Source: Mycobacterium paraense (GTDB taxonomy: Bacteria; Actinomycetota; Actinomycetes; Mycobacteriales; Mycobacteriaceae). Taken from it: DNA of 64,000 nt. The stretch spans positions 248,001 through 312,000 of the forward strand of contig NZ_LQPM01000013.1 in assembly GCF_002101815.1 (NCBI RefSeq), in the 5' to 3' direction. This document shows positions 60,793-64,000 of the stretch, piece after piece. Position 1 is the stretch's first letter. Each line of letters begins with the position of its first letter. Both the position numbers and the translations under genes were made by a program. The notes under the pieces are model-generated. The model was not told the origin of the DNA. It did not search any database and saw only the letters and a list, made by a program, of their open reading frames with translations.

Positions 60793-62415
60793 TCATAGGG
60801 AGTGCCGGTCTCGGATGCATTCCGCGGCACGTTCACCGATAACGACGCAAGGGGCCATCGTGTTGCCAGAGGTGATGCGCGGCATGACGGAAGCGTCTGC
60901 GACCCGCAGGTTTTCCAAGCCGTGCACCCGAAGATCGCTGTCCACCACCGAAAGTGGGTCGTCGCCCATTTTGGCTGTTCCTGAGGAATGCCAGTAAGGA
61001 ATCACCCCATTTCTGACGAAGGTTCGAAGCTCATCATCCTTTAGGTTCCCAGGCATCACCTCACTCTTGATGAACGGCCGAAGCGCGGCCGAATTCCCCA
61101 GCTCCCGGAGGAACTCCACGCACGAGACCGCGAGCTCTAAATCGTCGGGGTGCGATAGGGAGTTGAGGTGCACGCGGACTGGGTCATCGGGCGCCGGGCC
61201 GCTCAGGCGGACGGAGCCACGACTACGAGGATGGGTGAGTGAGCCGCACAGCGACCAACACGAAGCGGGCAGTTCGCCGAATCGGGCGGTATTCTCCGGG
61301 CTGGCCAGTGGCGCCGCCGCCTGACAGCAGAACAGATCCGGAGCGTCCAAGCCCGGATCGCTCGTCCAGAACAGCTGCGCTTCGCCCTGGTTCGTCGCTT
61401 CGAACGGTTGCGGAAACTCGTAGTTCAGCGGCAAACATGAATGATCTTGGAGGTTCTTGCCGACGCCGGGCAGGTGTTGGCGAACCTCGATAGCGAACTC
61501 GCGCATCTCGGATGCATCCCCGATACCGGACTGCATCAACACCTTTGGCGTGTTGATCGCCCCCAGCGACAGCACGACTTCCGCACGTGCCGCGACATGT
61601 TGCAGTTTGCCATCGCGGCGTACCTCGACGCCGTTGATTCGGTTGCCCTCGATGGAAAGCCGCGCAACCGGGGTTTTGGTAAGGACGGTCAGATTCGGGT
61701 TATCCAAGATGGGATAGACATAGGAGCGGAAGATCGACTGGCGTCGCCCATTGACAACGATCACATCGCAAAGGGCCCCGCCGCCGTTGTGCTCCATCAT
61801 CATGCCGTTGGGATGCGCGAAGGTGGGCAGGCCCATGGCCCGGGCGGCCTCCAATGTCGTCGGGCCGAGACCATCGGGGCTCGTTGCCGGTTGCACTCCC
61901 ACAGGTCCCCCGCTCCCCCGATACCGGGGATCGGGGCACCCCGCCCAATCCTCGATGCGCCGATAGATTTCGACTACCGAGTCGTAGCTCCAAGCGGAGT
62001 CGTTGGCCTCGGTGGCGAAGAAATCCCAGTCCGCCCGGTGGCCACGCGACCACGCCATCACGTTGATGCTCGACCCTCCACCGAGGACCTTGCCCATTGA
62101 CATCAGCAGCGAGCGGTTGTTGATGTGGGGGTTGGGTTCGCTTCGAAATCCCCAGTCGCGTTCGGTTCCCAGATTCGTCGCCCATAGGGCGGGCACCATC
62201 ACGGACGCAGTCGCGTCGTGAGTACCCGCTTCGAGGAGAAGCACTGAGACGTCGGGATTTTCGGCGAGTCTTCTGGCGATCACCGATCCCGACGACCCAG
62301 ACCCGCATACGATGAAGTCGTACTCGGGCTCCAGCGTCGAATATGCGAGTCGCCGCACGTCTTCGCCGACCACCGCTTCGGCATCAGATACGCCACACCG
62401 CAACCGTTGTGTCAT
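60793..62415 (-). CDS. GMC-family FAD-dependent alcohol oxidoreductase
   Basis: The 540-residue GMC flavoprotein has IVCGSGSSGSVIARRLAENPDVSVLLLEAG (about 35-65, ADP binding), the GMC signature GKVLGGGSSINVMAWSRG (near 110), and signature 2 EVVLSLGAINTPKVLMQSG near 270. The catalytic His is in HSSGTAKMGDD (near residue 480), followed by TSGNTMAP near 520. Acts on an alcohol or choline-like substrate; transcribed with the hydrolase, overlapping by 1 bp (TAATG). Confidence 0.9.
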   Translation of the reverse strand: MTQRLRCGVSDAEAVVGEDVRRLAYSTLEPEYDFIVCGSGSSGSVIARRLAENPDVSVLLLEAGTHDATASVMVPALWATNLGTERDWGFRSEPNPHINNRSLLMSMGKVLGGGSSINVMAWSRGHRADWDFFATEANDSAWSYDSVVEIYRRIEDWAGCPDPRYRGSGGPVGVQPATSPDGLGPTTLEAARAMGLPTFAHPNGMMMEHNGGGALCDVIVVNGRRQSIFRSYVYPILDNPNLTVLTKTPVARLSIEGNRINGVEVRRDGKLQHVAARAEVVLSLGAINTPKVLMQSGIGDASEMREFAIEVRQHLPGVGKNLQDHSCLPLNYEFPQPFEATNQGEAQLFWTSDPGLDAPDLFCCQAAAPLASPENTARFGELPASCWSLCGSLTHPRSRGSVRLSGPAPDDPVRVHLNSLSHPDDLELAVSCVEFLRELGNSAALRPFIKSEVMPGNLKDDELRTFVRNGVIPYWHSSGTAKMGDDPLSVVDSDLRVHGLENLRVADASVMPRITSGNTMAPCVVIGERAAECIRDRHSL

Positions 62416-63170
62416 TACTGATCGCCCTTTGGCACAAGCCTTCGGCTCCTGGGATGACCTATCCGCCGCCAACCGTTGTGGTTAGCCGCCTCCACGATGA
62501 GGTCGGTCAGGGCCAACGGCATCGACAGCAGAGGCATGTGATCCGCCGGCAGATGTCGCACGTGTGTGGCACGCGCCGCGATCGCGTTCTGATCGGTGAC
62601 CGCCCTGTCTTTGTCGCACACGATGTACGTCGAGGGCACGCTGTGCCAGGCAGCGGCGGTCAGGACCTCAGTGACGGCGACGTAGCTGAACGGCCTCATC
62701 CGCGCTATTGCGCGATCGGCGTCTTCTCGCGGCACATTGGTGAAGAGAATCTCTTCAGCGTCGTGGGCCGTCATAGTGTCGCCGTCGACGTTCCACCACC
62801 AGAGTCTGCCGCTGAGCTGTATCAAGGATTCCCCGATGTCCAATTGAAAGGCGCAGATGTAGATAATGTGGCGGACGTTCGCCAGACCGGCGGCGGCCTG
62901 CGACACGACGGCGCCGCCGTACGAATGCGCAACGACGATCACCGGGCGGCCAATTTCCTTGATGCGCTTCCTGACCACGGCAGCGTCGTCGTGCAGCCCG
63001 AACCGCGGTCCGCCCAGATCGGCGACGCTCGGCAGATCGACAGTCTGGACCTCCCAGCCGCGCGCGGCGAGCTGAGGCTGCACCTTCTCCCAGCTCCATG
63101 CGCCAAGCCAGGCGCCGTGCACCAGCAGGAGCACCGGCGGCGCGGTTTCCTCCGGCAATGTTCTAGTCAT
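62415..63170 (-). CDS. Alpha/beta hydrolase (EstC/salicylate-esterase-like)
   Basis: The 251-residue hydrolase has LLLVHGAWLGAWSWEKVQPQLAARG (about 14-38), nucleophile Ser83 in VVAHSYGGAVV, and a catalytic His in LPADHMPLLSMP near residue 215. It resembles plant methylsalicylate esterases and EstC. Promoter probably in the 402-bp region upstream. First of a two-gene operon with the GMC protein. Confidence 0.87.
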   Translation of the reverse strand: MTRTLPEETAPPVLLLVHGAWLGAWSWEKVQPQLAARGWEVQTVDLPSVADLGGPRFGLHDDAAVVRKRIKEIGRPVIVVAHSYGGAVVSQAAAGLANVRHIIYICAFQLDIGESLIQLSGRLWWWNVDGDTMTAHDAEEILFTNVPREDADRAIARMRPFSYVAVTEVLTAAAWHSVPSTYIVCDKDRAVTDQNAIAARATHVRHLPADHMPLLSMPLALTDLIVEAANHNGWRRIGHPRSRRLVPKGDQ

Positions 63171-63572
63171 TGCGAAAGTCCTTTGGTAACTGCGTATACG
63201 GCCGCCACCACGTTCCGTTCTTCTTGTCTACGAGCTCACGCAAGCAGGGACACAGCTATGGATACGCAGCGGTCTGGGTGAAGACCAACTAGGTGTTCCG
63301 ACTGCCGGAACAAACGGCGGTGGGCGCCAAACACGCGTCGTGACGTGTTATTCAGCGCGGACCGACCAAATTTCTTCTGTTGCAACGCATCGATTCACAC
63401 GTGTCGACCTCGCGCACCAGTACGACATCGGGCAGCGCGATGTCGGCGATGGTAGCGGCCGACGGATGACCATGGTGTTTTTCCTCCATTCCGGTAGGCA
63501 GTGTGTTGCTTGCTTGGGACCCAGACCGTTACGATTTCGCCATCCTTCCCACAACGGCGACACGATGGGCAG
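63171..63572. other. 402-bp divergent intergenic region
   Basis: Between the leftward hydrolase-GMC operon and the rightward GlxA-like gene. Contains an inverted repeat GTTCCG-ACTGC-CGGAAC (63295-63311) and a diverged copy D of the 26-bp element (63537-63562), which ends 10 bp from the GlxA-like start. No gene is visible. Confidence 0.55.
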
Positions 63573-64000
63573 GTGGTCGGCGTCAAAACAACACCGCGCG
63601 TGGTGGTCATCGTCGTCTTCGACGGGGTGAAGCTGTTGGATGCGGCGGGGCCCGCCGAGGTCTTCGTCGAAGCCAACCGGTTCGGCGCGAACTATTCGCT
63701 GGAGATCGCCTCGGTCGATGGAAATGACGTAATCACCTCGATAGGAACGCGGTTCGCAGTCACCCGGAGCATCTCGTCCGTCGAGTCCGCCGATACCGTC
63801 GTGGTCGCGGGCGGAGACACGCTGGTCGGCAACCCGATCGATCCCGCGCTCATCGAGGCGGTGAAGACGGTGCCTGCCCGGACCCGGCGGCTGGCGTCGG
63901 TGTGCACGGGATCGTTCATCCTGGCGCAGGCGGGGCTGCTCGACGGCCGGCGGGCCACCACGCACTGGCGGCATACCGGACGCCTGGCCCGCGCGTTTCC
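63573..64000 (+). CDS. GlxA/DJ-1-PfpI-type transcriptional regulator, N-terminal part (runs off window)
   Basis: The 142 codons from GTG 63573 to the window edge (no stop) give [31 protein letters not shown] and [25 protein letters not shown], the DJ-1/PfpI-type domain of GlxA-like AraC regulators with the nucleophile-elbow cysteine (Cys in SVCTGSF). The HTH should lie beyond the window. Just upstream (10 bp) is the possible copy D of the dyad element. The start codon is uncertain; CACGATGGGC precedes it without a clear ribosome-binding site. Confidence 0.82.
   Translation, partial: MVGVKTTPRVVVIVVFDGVKLLDAAGPAEVFVEANRFGANYSLEIASVDGNDVITSIGTRFAVTRSISSVESADTVVVAGGDTLVGNPIDPALIEAVKTVPARTRRLASVCTGSFILAQAGLLDGRRATTHWRHTGRLARAF

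Noticed and set aside
1..64000. Mobile elements, CRISPR arrays, phage genes, rRNA
   Set aside because: No transposase, integrase, recombinase, array-like spaced repeat or rRNA segment was found on either strand.

Overview
The window is high-GC actinobacterial DNA and almost certainly comes from a slow-growing, non-tuberculous Mycobacterium. The reasons are very dense gene packing with 1-8 bp overlaps, GTG/TTG starts, a recognisable DosR/DosS pair with its regulon, Acg-type nitroreductases, a DUF3349 domain, a secreted hemophore-like protein and a homologue of the very long M. tuberculosis OtsB1. The species cannot be fixed from sequence alone. I see no transposase, integrase, phage gene, CRISPR array or rRNA.

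1-31.5 kb is a dormancy (DosR) supercluster. After the tail of a PEP synthase come a ketosynthase-III pair behind an acg-like gene, a kinase-fold protein and a universal stress protein (USP) diverging from otsB1 (same order as M. tuberculosis Rv2004c-Rv2005c-Rv2006). Next are a USP, a SpoIIAA-like protein, a two-domain USP, a GNAT acetyltransferase, dosS, dosR, two more USPs and pfkB. A divergent acg-like pair, a PPOX-fold flavoprotein, a DUF2156 membrane protein and a complete group 3b [NiFe] hydrogenase operon (hyhBGSL plus maturation protease) headed by a fourth acg-like gene follow. At least eight DosR-type palindromes (GGGNCY-WWNGNCCC) lie 35-90 bp upstream of the genes they should control. 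The 3' edge holds a CPA2 antiporter, a PhoU-DUF3349 fusion, two small secreted proteins and an acidic repeat protein.

31.5-37.3 kb holds two regulator-centred modules. A MarR regulator has three near-identical palindromes placed before itself and before a quinone-reductase/SDR operon. A TetR regulator has inverted-repeat operators facing a run of small genes (DUF1772-like, NIPSNAP, DUF4267, FAD oxidase). An initiator tRNA-fMet with encoded CCA and a perfect bidirectional hairpin terminator close the section.

37.4-47.9 kb is a glycolate/glyoxylate assimilation island: permease, GlcD-type oxidase and glycerate kinase on the minus strand, and hyi-glxR-gcl on the plus strand. An IclR regulator follows, and related 15-bp operator-like sites sit at the divergent promoter and before the regulator. 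Next comes an HxlR regulator diverging from a CxxC AhpD-like protein, with two palindromes between them.

48-64 kb is an accessory catabolic region, by eye lower in GC in several stretches. It carries a methyltransferase, an XRE regulator, a Baeyer-Villiger-type monooxygenase, three... more precisely two SDRs, an LLM oxidoreductase, a DsbA/HCCA-isomerase-like protein, two alpha/beta hydrolases, a UbiD/UbiX pair, a nitroreductase, an IclR regulator, a GMC oxidoreductase and a truncated (window edge) GlxA-like regulator. A 26-bp dyad element recurs in three of its intergenic regions, with a possible fourth copy, and suggests one regulator for the whole region. The substrate is unknown.
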